Shown here one piece after another: positions 8,290-16,849 of a stretch of DNA of 55,987 bases. The first letter of the stretch is position 1. Each line of letters starts with the position of its first letter. This DNA is from Rhodobacteraceae bacterium UBA7436 (GTDB taxonomy: Bacteria; Pseudomonadota; Alphaproteobacteria; Rhodobacterales; Rhodobacteraceae), in assembly GCA_002478745.1 (NCBI GenBank), contig DLQI01000121.1, positions 1-55,987 of the forward strand, written 5' to 3'. A program made the translations under genes and the position numbers. Below the pieces are notes generated by a model. The model was not told the DNA's origin. It saw only the letters and a program-made list of their open reading frames with translations, and made no database searches.

Positions 8290-9669
8290 ATGGCAAAATC
8301 AACAACCACCTTCACATGTTCCGCCTGCGGCGCTAGCTCAACCAAATGGTCAGGCCGCTGCGATGGCTGTGGCGATTGGAATACAATCTCTGAGGACACT
8401 GGCCTTTCAACGTCGGGCCCAACCGGCAAGGCAAGTAAGTCTATTGGTGCACGGCGTGGCAGTACAATTGAACTCACGGACCTTGCTACCGAAGAGGCCC
8501 CGCCTCCACGCACTCACTCAGGTATGAATGAACTGGACCGTGTATTAGGTGGCGGCTTGGTTCCTTCATCCGCAATTTTGGTGGGTGGCGATCCTGGAAT
8601 CGGGAAATCAACGTTATTGCTACAGGCCGCGGCTCAGTTCGCCAATGCTGGCCTTAAAACCATTTACGTGTCAGGCGAGGAAGCAAATGCCCAAGTACGC
8701 ATGCGCGCAAAACGCCTCGGTCTTGCCGATGCGCCCGTTAAACTTGCAGCAGAAACAAACCTACGCAACATTTTAACCACGCTTGAGGTTGAAAAACCCC
8801 AACTGGTCATCATCGACTCCATTCAAACTATGTGGTCCGATACCGTCGACAGCGCCCCGGGTTCTGTAAGCCAGGTGCGCAGTGCAGCCCATGAATTGAC
8901 CACTTTTGCCAAACGTAACGGTATTTCAGTTATCTTGGTTGGGCATGTCACCAAAGATGGGCAAATCGCTGGCCCACGTGTCGTTGAGCACATGGTGGAT
9001 ACTGTTTTGTATTTCGAAGGCGAGCGTGGACATCAATTCCGCATTCTTCGTGCCGTAAAGAACCGCTTTGGTCCATCCGACGAAATCGGTGTTTTTGAAA
9101 TGACGGGCCGTGGCTTGTCCCAAGTCACCAATCCTTCTGCATTGTTCCTAAGTGAGCGTGGTGAACCAAGCCCCGGGTCAGTGGTATTTGCAGGTGTTGA
9201 AGGCACACGCCCCGTTTTGGTCGAGCTTCAAGCCCTCGTAGCACCAAGTCCCCACTCCCAACCGCGCAGAACTGTTGTGGGCTGGGACGGCGGACGGTTG
9301 GCTATGATTTTAGCCGTTCTGGAATCACGATGTGGCATCCCCTTTACGGGCCTCGATGTATATTTGAATGTCGCAGGTGGCATGAAAATCAGTGAACCTG
9401 CAGCGGACTTGGCTGTTGCTGCAGCCTTAGTCAGTGCGCGAGAAGACTCTGCTTTGCCGGACGGGGCGGTTGTTTTTGGAGAAATTAGTCTTTCTGGTGC
9501 CCTCAGACCGGCCCCACAGACCGAAAACAGGTTGAAAGAGGCGCAAAAACTTGGTTTTACGTCGGCAATCGCGCCTACTGGCGGAAAGTCGATAGACGTG
9601 AGTGGCATATCCCTAAATCAAATGGGTGATTTGACTGCATTTGTTGGTGAAGTGTTCGGTGCTGGATAA
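8290..9669 (+). CDS. radA: DNA repair protein RadA (Sms)
   Basis: RecA-related ATPase that promotes branch migration of recombination intermediates. The 459-aa protein has all expected parts in order: a C4 zinc finger (C10, C13, C24, C27), Walker A GGDPGIGKST at 99-108, the RadA-specific KNRFG motif at 257-261, and a C-terminal Lon-protease-like domain from about 280 (VGWDGGRLAMILAVLE, DVYLNVAGGMKI). cvpA follows after 26 bases and is probably cotranscribed. Confidence 0.97.
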   Translation: MAKSTTTFTCSACGASSTKWSGRCDGCGDWNTISEDTGLSTSGPTGKASKSIGARRGSTIELTDLATEEAPPPRTHSGMNELDRVLGGGLVPSSAILVGGDPGIGKSTLLLQAAAQFANAGLKTIYVSGEEANAQVRMRAKRLGLADAPVKLAAETNLRNILTTLEVEKPQLVIIDSIQTMWSDTVDSAPGSVSQVRSAAHELTTFAKRNGISVILVGHVTKDGQIAGPRVVEHMVDTVLYFEGERGHQFRILRAVKNRFGPSDEIGVFEMTGRGLSQVTNPSALFLSERGEPSPGSVVFAGVEGTRPVLVELQALVAPSPHSQPRRTVVGWDGGRLAMILAVLESRCGIPFTGLDVYLNVAGGMKISEPAADLAVAAALVSAREDSALPDGAVVFGEISLSGALRPAPQTENRLKEAQKLGFTSAIAPTGGKSIDVSGISLNQMGDLTAFVGEVFGAG

Positions 9670-9695
9670 GTATCGAAATCGAAAGGCTGAAGACT

Positions 9696-10253
9696 ATGGA
9701 TTTTACAATTATTGACGGCGTTGTCGCCATAGTCATCATTTTGTCAGCTTTGCTGGCCTATGGTCGTGGTTTGGTTCGCGAAGTCATGGCAATCGTCGGA
9801 TGGGTCGCTGCGGCAGTTCTGGGTTTTATGTTCGCTCCACGCGTCGAACCACTCGTGCGTGAAATACCTGTTGTTGGCGACATTATTGCAGATAGCTGTG
9901 AACTCAGCGTCATTGGCGCATTTGCGATCGTCTTCTCACTTGCATTAATTGTTATGTCCTTATTCACTCCTCTCTTTTCTTCGCTGATCCGCCGCTCTGC
10001 ACTGGGCGGCTTGGATCAGGGTTTGGGTTTTCTCTTTGGCGTCGTGCGTGGCCTTCTGCTCGTCGCAATCGCCTTCTTTGTTTATGACACAGTTATCACT
10101 GGTCAAGAGTTTACAATCGTGGACGAAAGCCGCTCCGCTGCAGTATTTGGGCGCTTCACGGGAGATATCCAAGAGCAAGAACCTGAGCAGGCGCTTGGAT
10201 GGATCACACAACAATACGAAAACCTAGTTGGCAGCTGTGGTGCAGCAGAATAA
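9696..10253 (+). CDS. cvpA: CvpA family membrane protein
   Basis: Inner-membrane protein of the colicin V production family. The 185-aa protein has four membrane segments (about residues 5-22, 28-47, 66-90, 102-125), the family motif YGRGLVREVMAIVGW at 22-36, and a G-rich LGGLDQGLGFLFGVVRG stretch. It sits between radA and purF, as in many Proteobacteria where cvpA precedes purF. Its exact role is not established; E. coli cvpA mutants have envelope phenotypes. Confidence 0.9.
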   Translation: MDFTIIDGVVAIVIILSALLAYGRGLVREVMAIVGWVAAAVLGFMFAPRVEPLVREIPVVGDIIADSCELSVIGAFAIVFSLALIVMSLFTPLFSSLIRRSALGGLDQGLGFLFGVVRGLLLVAIAFFVYDTVITGQEFTIVDESRSAAVFGRFTGDIQEQEPEQALGWITQQYENLVGSCGAAE

Positions 10254-10270
10254 GCGGAAACATCCGCTTA
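10251..10270 (+). terminator. Stem-loop overlapping the cvpA stop codon
   Basis: TAAGCGGA (10251-10258) and TCCGCTTA (10263-10270) form a perfect 8-bp stem with an AACA loop, starting on the stop codon itself. There is no T-run after it, so it may stabilise the 3' end or weakly terminate rather than act as a classical terminator. Confidence 0.35.
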
Positions 10271-10400
10271 CCAAGCAGATCTGGCGATGACACAAAATTA
10301 ACTCACGGAACTATCCAACAATCGATGATAGTTTCGTGACACTTGCCCCTAATATGCGTAACAGGGGCACAATTACAGTTGACGGAACAGGAGCTACCCT

Positions 10401-11870
10401 TTGTCCCAACATATGCCCCCCGCCCATCCATTTGATGATGATAAATTAAAGGAAGAATGTGGCATCTTTGGTGTCATAGGAACAAAAGATGCGGCAAACT
10501 TTGTCGCCCTTGGCCTGCATGCACTACAGCACCGCGGACAAGAAGCTGGAGGAATCGTTAGTTATGACGACGAACACGGCTTTAACTCTGCACGCCGCTT
10601 TGGCTATGTGCGTGACAACTTCACGTCCCAAAAGATTATGGAAACTTTGCCGGGGCCGCTTTCGATCGGTCACGTGCGGTATTCCACTTCAGGCAACAAA
10701 GGCCAAACAGCGATCCGCGACGTACAGCCGTTTTTTGGCGAGTTCGCCCAAGGTGGGGCTGCGATTGCTCATAACGGCAATATTACCAACGCCAATGCGT
10801 TGCGTCGCGAATTGATCGAACGTGGCTCAATTTTCCAAAGTTCATCAGATAGCGAATGTATCATTCATTTGATGGCCCGCTCTATGCAGCGCAGCATTCC
10901 AGAACGTATGGAAGATGCATTGCGTCGTGTTGAAGGTGCCTTTTCTATCGTTGCGATGACCCGCACCAAATTGATGGGTGTTCGTGATCCATTGGGTGTT
11001 CGCCCACTTGTCTTGGGCAAAGTTGGCGATGGTTGGGCCCTTAGCTCAGAAACCTGCGCTCTTGATATCATTGGCGCAGAATTTGTCCGTGAAATCGAAC
11101 CAGGCGAAATGGTTGTCATAAGCGAAAAGCATGGCGTTCAGAGCCACTTCCCCTTCCGCCGCGTCGCACCACGGTTCTGTATCTTTGAGCACGTTTACTT
11201 CTCTCGCCCGGATAGCATCCTTGGGGGGCGCTCAGTCTATGAGACTCGCGAAGCAATTGGTCGCGAGTTGGCAAAAGAAGCACCCGTTGAGGCTGATCTT
11301 GTTTGCCCTGTCCCTGACAGCGGTACGCCAGCAGCCATTGGCTATTCTCTTGAGTCAGGCATTCCATATGCGATGGGCATCATCCGCAACCAATACATGG
11401 GCCGCACGTTTATTGAACCAACAGAGCAAATCCGCAACATGGGTGTACGCCTCAAGTTGAACGTGAACCGTGCTTTGGTCAAAGGCAAACGCATCATCTT
11501 GGTCGATGACTCTGTTGTACGCGGCACGACATCGCGTAAGATCAAAGAGATGATCTTGGACGCTGGCGCAGCCGAAGTGCACTTCCGTATCGCCTCCCCT
11601 CCAACAGCATGGCCTTGTTTTTACGGTGTCGATACCCCCCAACGCGACAAGCTTCTGGCCGCAACGATGACCGAAGACGAGATGCGCGATCACCTATCTG
11701 TTGATAGCCTTAAATTCATCTCATTGGACGGCTTGTACCGTGCCGTTGGTGAAGAAAAAGGCCGCAACAATAAGTGTCCACAATATTGCGATGCATGTTT
11801 CTCAGGCGAATATCCGGTAAAACCAACTGATAAGATTGAAGAAGGGTTTGAAATGAAAGCTGCTGAATAA
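10401..11870 (+). CDS. purF: Amidophosphoribosyltransferase
   Basis: First committed enzyme of purine synthesis: glutamine plus PRPP to 5-phosphoribosylamine. The start is TTG 10401, supported by AGGAG at 10389-10393 seven bases upstream; the ATG at 10413 is too far away. A 19-residue propeptide precedes the catalytic nucleophile C20 (KEECGIFGVIG), the type that must be cleaved. C260, C406, C463 and C466 match the four cysteines that hold the 4Fe-4S cluster in the Bacillus enzyme, so this is an iron-sulfur form. The PRPP loop is RIILVDDSVVRGTTS, around 364-378. Confidence 0.96.
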   Translation: MSQHMPPAHPFDDDKLKEECGIFGVIGTKDAANFVALGLHALQHRGQEAGGIVSYDDEHGFNSARRFGYVRDNFTSQKIMETLPGPLSIGHVRYSTSGNKGQTAIRDVQPFFGEFAQGGAAIAHNGNITNANALRRELIERGSIFQSSSDSECIIHLMARSMQRSIPERMEDALRRVEGAFSIVAMTRTKLMGVRDPLGVRPLVLGKVGDGWALSSETCALDIIGAEFVREIEPGEMVVISEKHGVQSHFPFRRVAPRFCIFEHVYFSRPDSILGGRSVYETREAIGRELAKEAPVEADLVCPVPDSGTPAAIGYSLESGIPYAMGIIRNQYMGRTFIEPTEQIRNMGVRLKLNVNRALVKGKRIILVDDSVVRGTTSRKIKEMILDAGAAEVHFRIASPPTAWPCFYGVDTPQRDKLLAATMTEDEMRDHLSVDSLKFISLDGLYRAVGEEKGRNNKCPQYCDACFSGEYPVKPTDKIEEGFEMKAAE

Positions 11871-11901
11871 GCTCTTTCACAAAAACCATTTCTACTGCCA
11901 G

Positions 11902-11935
11902 ATACTGTCAGCATCTCATGTGATGCTGGCAGTAT
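11902..11935 (+). promoter_or_regulatory. Hairpin at the purF/DUF1801 boundary covering the start codon
   Basis: Bases 11902-11915 pair with 11922-11935 over 14 positions, with one G-U wobble and a 6-base loop. The right arm contains the first two bases of the ATG at 11934. A competing pairing exists between ACTGCCAG at 11894-11901 and CTGGCAGT at 11926-11933. It may be a purF terminator, though no T-run follows, or it may restrict translation of the next gene. Confidence 0.4.
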
Positions 11936-12338
11936 GAAAAACACAAAAAACCCTTTTCAAGACATCTTAAGCAATTGGCCACAAGCAGCCCAAACGCATT
12001 TCTGCACGTTACGCGACATAGTCCACGATGCGGCAAAGGTTGCGAAAATTGGCGACCTCACCGAAACATTAAAGTGGGGGGAACCTGCTTGGCTGCCAGC
12101 GACATCCGGTATTGGGTCAACGCTTCGCGCAAGTTGGTCGCCAAAACGGCCCGTAACACTGGGTTTATTTCTCAGCTGTAACTCAACCCTTCCAGAAACA
12201 ATGCGCAGCCTTTATCCAACAACTTTTGAATTTGATGGCAAACGATCTATCCTCCTGCCCCTTGATTTTCCTCTCCCTACCGATGCGCTCCATCACTGTG
12301 CCCATCTGACGCTCACATATCACCGTACAAAAACTTGA
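11934..12338 (+). CDS. DUF1801 domain-containing protein
   Basis: A 134-aa soluble protein resembling the DUF1801 (YdhG-like) fold: an N-terminal helical part with the typical LRDIVHDAAKVAKIGDLTETLKWGEPAW run at about 26-53, then a beta-rich part (VTLGLFLSCN, SILLPLDFPLP). Family members have been linked to iron-sulfur or frataxin-like roles, but no function is established for this subgroup. The ATG at 11934 lies in a hairpin and no clear ribosome binding site precedes it. An SDR gene follows 31 bases later. Confidence 0.7.
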   Translation: MKNTKNPFQDILSNWPQAAQTHFCTLRDIVHDAAKVAKIGDLTETLKWGEPAWLPATSGIGSTLRASWSPKRPVTLGLFLSCNSTLPETMRSLYPTTFEFDGKRSILLPLDFPLPTDALHHCAHLTLTYHRTKT

Positions 12339-12369
12339 CCTTTGGACGAATTCAACGCATCACGCGGGC

Positions 12370-13008
12370 ATGACAAAAACAGCTCTCATCACCGGCGCGT
12401 CTCGCGGCCTAGGTGCCGCACTGGCGATTGCGCTTTGCGACACGCATCACATCATCGCAGTAGGAAAAACTACGGGTGCACTCGAGGAACTGGATGATCG
12501 CATTCAAGCCAAAGGTGGCAGCGCGACACTTGCACCGATGGATGTGAACAACGAAGATGCGATGGCCACCCTTTGCCGCGGCATCTATGATCGCTGGGGC
12601 AAACTTGATATGTGGCTTCATACCGCGATCCATGCCGCGCCACTGACACCAACATCCCATATCGACAGTAAAGATCTGACTAAGTCGATCGCAGGCAACA
12701 TCACAGCTACTGCGACGCTGATTTCCTTTGTAGCACCTCTTCTGGGGCAAACAGGACAGGCGGTCTTTTTCGATGATCCACGTGCCGGCCAACAGTTTTT
12801 TGGCAGCTATGGCGCCACCAAAGCCGCGCAAATCGCACTTGCCCGCAGTTGGCAGGCTGAAACATCAACAAACGGGCCAAAGGTTCACATCCTAACACCC
12901 GATCCAATGCCAACCGCAACACGTGCGCGCTTCTATCCGGGTGAAAACCGCGACAACCTAAGCGATACACAAGCTCAAGCAGCAAAGGCCCTTGCCGCTC
13001 TCGCTTGA
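12370..13008 (+). CDS. SDR family NAD(P)-dependent oxidoreductase
   Basis: A 212-aa short-chain dehydrogenase/reductase of unknown substrate. The nucleotide-binding TGASRGLG is at residues 8-15 and the catalytic YxxxK is present as YGATK. The serine expected before it is not obvious: the strand reads AVFFDDPRAGQQFFGS. The protein is short for the family because the usual C-terminal part is reduced. It is probably cotranscribed with the DUF1801 gene. Confidence 0.8.
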   Translation: MTKTALITGASRGLGAALAIALCDTHHIIAVGKTTGALEELDDRIQAKGGSATLAPMDVNNEDAMATLCRGIYDRWGKLDMWLHTAIHAAPLTPTSHIDSKDLTKSIAGNITATATLISFVAPLLGQTGQAVFFDDPRAGQQFFGSYGATKAAQIALARSWQAETSTNGPKVHILTPDPMPTATRARFYPGENRDNLSDTQAQAAKALAALA

Positions 13009-13083
13009 GTCTTAATCGCAACGCCCCCTCTTCATCTTACTAAAAAACTCCTGCCAGAGGCTCCCCCCCTTGCAGCAAGCCTC

Positions 13084-13111
13084 CCCCTTGCCTATCAAAA
13101 GCGCAAAGGGG
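13084..13111 (+). promoter_or_regulatory. Hairpin that can sequester the surE ribosome binding site
   Basis: CCCCTTGC at 13084-13091 pairs with GCAAAGGGG at 13103-13111, with one bulged A. The GGGG at the end is the likely Shine-Dalgarno of surE, whose ATG is at 13118. A second C-rich copy of the left arm lies upstream at 13061-13073, so two arms could compete. Function is inference. Confidence 0.3.
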
Positions 13112-13117
13112 CTTATC

Positions 13118-13903
13118 ATGCGCATTTTGATCACCAACGACGACGGCATAACTGCTCCTGGGTTGAAAACCCTTGAAGCAATCGCAAAAGACGTCGCCGG
13201 TCCAAATGGAGAGGTCTGGATCGTCGCTCCCGCCTTTGAACAATCCGGGGTCGGGCACTGCATCAGCTACACCCACCCCATGTTGATCAATAAAATCAGT
13301 GAACAGCGGTATGCGGTCGAGGGATCCCCTGCGGACTGCGTCCTTGCAGGCCTGCACGAAGTAATGAAAGATAACCTGCCTGACCTTGTTCTGTCTGGTG
13401 TTAACCGCGGCAACAACTCTGCTGAAAATACACTTTATTCAGGCACGATCGGCGCCGCTATGGAGGCAGCGCTTCAAGGGTTGCCCGCAATAGCGCTTTC
13501 CCAATATTATGGCCCTGACAACCTTAGCCTTGAGGACCCATTCGAGGCATCAGCGCAGCATGGTTCCGAAGTTGTTCGCCGTATCTTAGAAGAAACACCC
13601 AGTGAGACAGCTGATTACTCACTGTTTTACAATGTAAATTTCCCACCTGTTCCAGCAAGTGACGTAAAGGGAATACGCCTTGCCACGCAAGGCCGTCGCC
13701 CTGACACCGGCTTTTCAACGCAACCCCATGATGCCCCCTCTGGTCGGCGTTTTCTGTGGATCAAAGGCGGAGATCAGCGCGCCATTTGCACGGCTGGGAC
13801 CGATGCGGCTGTAAATTTGGATGGATACATCTCTGTCACTCCCATGCGCGCAGACCTTACCGATCACGCCATCATGGATAGCCTGAAGGGCATCAATTCA
13901 TGA
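13118..13903 (+). CDS. surE: 5'/3'-nucleotidase SurE
   Basis: Metal-dependent phosphatase acting on nucleoside monophosphates. The 261-aa protein starts MRILITNDDG, where the DD pair binds the metal, and carries SGVNRGNNSAENTLYSGT, the second conserved block with the asparagine ligand. The ATG at 13118 has GGGG seven bases upstream; the frame is open for 16 more codons upstream, but that stretch is a C-rich leader and not protein-like. Its stop overlaps pcm by four bases (ATGA), the classic surE-pcm pairing. Confidence 0.95.
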   Translation: MRILITNDDGITAPGLKTLEAIAKDVAGPNGEVWIVAPAFEQSGVGHCISYTHPMLINKISEQRYAVEGSPADCVLAGLHEVMKDNLPDLVLSGVNRGNNSAENTLYSGTIGAAMEAALQGLPAIALSQYYGPDNLSLEDPFEASAQHGSEVVRRILEETPSETADYSLFYNVNFPPVPASDVKGIRLATQGRRPDTGFSTQPHDAPSGRRFLWIKGGDQRAICTAGTDAAVNLDGYISVTPMRADLTDHAIMDSLKGINS

Positions 13904-14568
13904 ATGACGACCTGTCGCAAGAACAGTCAACTGAAGCGGAACGCAAGATGCAGTTCTTGTATGCATTGCGTTCCAAGGGCGTAACGGACAAACGTGTATT
14001 GGCTGCAATGGAAAGCATTGATCGCGGTCCATTTGTACGCGGCTTGTTCGCGGATCGCGCATACGAAGATATGCCCCTTCCGATCGCATGTGGTCAAACT
14101 ATCAGCCAACCATCAGTCGTTGCATTGATGTCTCAGGCCTTACAGGTTTCGCCGCGTGATAAGGTTCTAGAGGTGGGTACTGGCTCTGGCTATCAAGCAG
14201 CAATCCTTAGTAAACTGGCCCGCCGCGTTTACACCGTAGATCGCCACCGTCGCCTTGTCCGCGAGGCCCGTGATATTTTTGACAACCTCGATTTGAACAA
14301 TATCACCGCATTGACAGGGGATGGGAGTTTCGGTCTGCCAGAACAAGCCCCCTTTGATCGCATCATAGTTACAGCGGCAGCCGAAGATCCACCTGGCCCC
14401 CTGCTCGCCCAACTAAAGATGGGTGGCATCATGGTTGTGCCTGTTGGTCAATCAGACACGGTTCAAAGTTTGATCAAGGTTCATAAAACAGAGGACGGCT
14501 TAGAATACTCTGAGTTGCGCCCTGTTCGTTTTGTGCCTCTCCTTGAAGGGTTGGGCAAAGATAGCTAA
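13900..14568 (+). CDS. pcm: Protein-L-isoaspartate O-methyltransferase
   Basis: Methylates isoaspartyl residues in damaged proteins so that they can revert to aspartate. The 222-aa protein has the SAM-binding VLEVGTGSGYQAAILSKL at about 88-105, the PLPIACGQTISQPSVVALM block before it, and the late motif RIIVTAAAEDPPGPLLAQL. It begins within the surE stop (ATGA). The 189 bases after it hold no gene, only the leader of the next lipoprotein gene. Confidence 0.95.
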   Translation: MNDDLSQEQSTEAERKMQFLYALRSKGVTDKRVLAAMESIDRGPFVRGLFADRAYEDMPLPIACGQTISQPSVVALMSQALQVSPRDKVLEVGTGSGYQAAILSKLARRVYTVDRHRRLVREARDIFDNLDLNNITALTGDGSFGLPEQAPFDRIIVTAAAEDPPGPLLAQLKMGGIMVVPVGQSDTVQSLIKVHKTEDGLEYSELRPVRFVPLLEGLGKDS

Positions 14569-14757
14569 GTCAAAATAGCTAAACAGGAAAATTTGCAGCT
14601 TCAGATGTCCAATTGGTCAAGATTTAGTCAGAAAACTGGCAAGTTTACGCTGAATTGCCCCAAATACAGCTATCAAAGACAACTGGTAAAACAGGCAAAA
14701 ATAAGGTAGAGAGCATCGAAAGCTTCGGATTACACGAAGCCACGAGAGGACAAGCAG

Positions 14758-15963
14758 ATGAGCATCTTACCCCACCTTGCAAGCACGCGCGCACGCATTT
14801 TGATGGCGAGTGTTGCCTTGAGCGCACTAACCGCCTGCGGCGATCAGCCATTTGACGTAGATTTTCGTGGCTTGACTGGTGGTTTTTCAACAGCTGAAGC
14901 TGCCGTAAATGCTACGACGGATCGTCCAAAAGCAGACACGCGCGGTGTCATCTCTTATCCAAACTATCAGGTCGTGGTTGCCAACCGTGGCGACACTTTG
15001 AACGATGTTGCAAAACGCCTTGATATCGACCCCGTAGAGCTAAGCAAGTTCAACGGTGTCGGCGCGGATGTCCCATTGCGCAAAGGCGAAATTATTGCTT
15101 TGCCCAATCGCGTTACTGAACCATCTGCGCTTACTGGCCTCTCCAGTGAACCTGTCGATGTGACCGCGTTGGCCGGAAACGCTATCAACAACTCCCCGGA
15201 TACAACACCGGTCACGACGGCTGAATTACCTGCTTCTGGTACATCAACGCCTACGGGTGTCGAACCTATCCGGCACAAAGTAGAGCGCGGCGAAACAGCG
15301 TTCACAGTGGCCCGTCTTTATCAGGTGTCGGCGAAGTCACTTGCTGAATGGAACGGCCTCGGTAGCGATTTTGCAGTGCGCGAAGGTCAGTTCCTGTTGA
15401 TCCCAGTTGCAAAACAAAATCCTCCCAGCAAGCAAACCGAACAGGCCAAGGTTGAGGCTCCGGGCGAAGGAACACTAACCCCAACGCCGCCAAGTGCGGC
15501 AACGCCTTTGCCTAAGAACGACGTTGAGGCACCAGCAACCCAGACAGCCGCAAAAGCAGCGGAACCTGTGAAGCCTGTCGCAGATGTGGGGAAACAAAGC
15601 GCGCCAGCAAAAGTCGCCAAGATGACATACCCAGTGAGCGGTTCTATTATTCGCGCTTATTCAAAGGGTAAGAACGAGGGAATTAACATCAAAGGTGGCG
15701 CAGGCACAGCCGTTAAGGCAGCCGACGGCGGTTCAGTCGCAGCAATCACCAAAAGCGGTGATGGGGTTCCGATCATCGTTGTCCGCCATCCAGACAACCT
15801 GCTGACTGTTTATGCGAATGTCACAGATGTTAAGGTCCAAAAAGGCGATAGCGTTCGCCGAGGACAAGCCATCGCAAGCCTTCGCACGGGTGACGATGCA
15901 TATGTACACTTTGAGGTTCGCAATGGCTTTGACAGTGTCGATCCGTTGCCATTTCTGCAGTAA
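14758..15963 (+). CDS. nlpD: NlpD-like lipoprotein with two LysM domains and a degenerate LytM (M23) domain
   Basis: Envelope protein that binds peptidoglycan and probably activates a division amidase. The 401-aa protein has a lipobox L24-T-A-C27, LysM domains at about 70-117 and 171-217, a Pro/Ala-rich linker, and a LytM domain at about 290-400. The zinc-binding residues of active M23 enzymes are missing: the HxxxD site reads NEGINI, and the final HxH reads YVHFEVR. This matches catalytically dead regulators such as E. coli NlpD. The surE-pcm-nlpD order supports the name. The ATG is preceded by GAGAGGA. Confidence 0.88.
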   Translation: MSILPHLASTRARILMASVALSALTACGDQPFDVDFRGLTGGFSTAEAAVNATTDRPKADTRGVISYPNYQVVVANRGDTLNDVAKRLDIDPVELSKFNGVGADVPLRKGEIIALPNRVTEPSALTGLSSEPVDVTALAGNAINNSPDTTPVTTAELPASGTSTPTGVEPIRHKVERGETAFTVARLYQVSAKSLAEWNGLGSDFAVREGQFLLIPVAKQNPPSKQTEQAKVEAPGEGTLTPTPPSAATPLPKNDVEAPATQTAAKAAEPVKPVADVGKQSAPAKVAKMTYPVSGSIIRAYSKGKNEGINIKGGAGTAVKAADGGSVAAITKSGDGVPIIVVRHPDNLLTVYANVTDVKVQKGDSVRRGQAIASLRTGDDAYVHFEVRNGFDSVDPLPFLQ

Positions 15964-15973
15964 AACTAACCAG

Positions 15974-15995
15974 AGTGGGCCTTCGATGGGCCACT
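15974..15995. terminator. Hairpin between convergent nlpD and the DUF815 gene
   Basis: AGTGG/CCACT plus CC/GG form a stem with one G-G mismatch and a TTCGAT loop, placed between the 3' ends of two genes that face each other. A T-run is lacking, so this is a possible weak bidirectional terminator. Confidence 0.35.
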
Positions 15996-16009
15996 TCGTA
16001 CCAGTTTAT

Positions 16010-16849
16010 CTACAGCTTAACGCCATGACGCCCTGCCAGGTCGGTGAAGAACTGCCACGCAACCCGTCCAGAGCGTGAACCACGGGTCGCTTGCCATTCA
16101 ATGGCTTCTGCACGCAGCGTTTCGGGCGGAATTTTCAGCCCGTGTGCGTCACAGTACCCATCAATCATTGCCAGATATTGATCCTGATCACAGGCATGAA
16201 AACCAAGCCAAAGACCAAAACGATCAGACAAAGACACTTTCTCTTCAACGGCCTCGGCAGGATTGATGGCAGAGCCCTGCTCATTCTCAATCATATCACG
16301 TGGCATCAAATGACGACGGTTTGAGGTTGCGTAAAGAACCACATTTTCTGGACGCCCTTCAATTCCACCGTCAAGAATAGCCTTCAATGACTTATAGTGC
16401 GCATCATCTTGGCCAAAGCTAAGGTCGTCACAAAATAGGATGAAGCGATCGCCTGATCCGCGGAGAAGGTTCAGTAGACGAGCGACCGATGGCAAATCTT
16501 CCCGCTGCAATTCGACGATCTTTAAGTGAGCATGATCTGCCTGAACATCTGCATGAATGGCTTTGACAAGACTGGATTTTCCCATGCCACGTGCGCCCCA
16601 CAAAAGCGCATTATTCGCGGGCAAGCCTTTTGCAAACTGACGAGTATTGGCCAGTAAAGTGTCGCGTGAGCGATCAACACCAACCAATAGGTTCAGGGCA
16701 ACACGTGCAACTTTCGGGACAGCCTCTAACCGATCAGGTTGCGTATGCCATACGAACGCAGTGGCTGAGGAAAAGTCTGGCGCAGGCAGCGGGGCCGGTG
16801 CCAGACGTTCTAATGCTTGCGCAATACGATCCATCGGATCGTCAATCAC
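16010..16849 (-). CDS. DUF815 family AAA-type ATPase
   Basis: A 279-aa P-loop ATPase. Walker A is GARGMGKSS at about residues 84-92 and Walker B is RFILFCDDLSF; a SNRRHLMPRDMIEN segment follows, as in DUF815 proteins. Role unknown. It starts with GTG 16849 inside the tatC stop (GTGA overlap); an ATG lies five codons further in. Its placement directly behind tatC suggests cotranscription with the Tat translocase genes, which does not prove a shared function. Confidence 0.85.
   Translation of the reverse strand: MIDDPMDRIAQALERLAPAPLPAPDFSSATAFVWHTQPDRLEAVPKVARVALNLLVGVDRSRDTLLANTRQFAKGLPANNALLWGARGMGKSSLVKAIHADVQADHAHLKIVELQREDLPSVARLLNLLRGSGDRFILFCDDLSFGQDDAHYKSLKAILDGGIEGRPENVVLYATSNRRHLMPRDMIENEQGSAINPAEAVEEKVSLSDRFGLWLGFHACDQDQYLAMIDGYCDAHGLKIPPETLRAEAIEWQATRGSRSGRVAWQFFTDLAGRHGVKL

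Noticed and set aside
10401..11870. ATG at 10413 as start of purF
   Set aside because: AGGAG at 10389-10393 is correctly spaced for the TTG at 10401 and too far from 10413.
12900..15960. Several long open frames on the opposite strand of surE, pcm and nlpD
   Set aside because: They are antisense to well-supported genes, lack ribosome binding sites and show no recognisable protein features.
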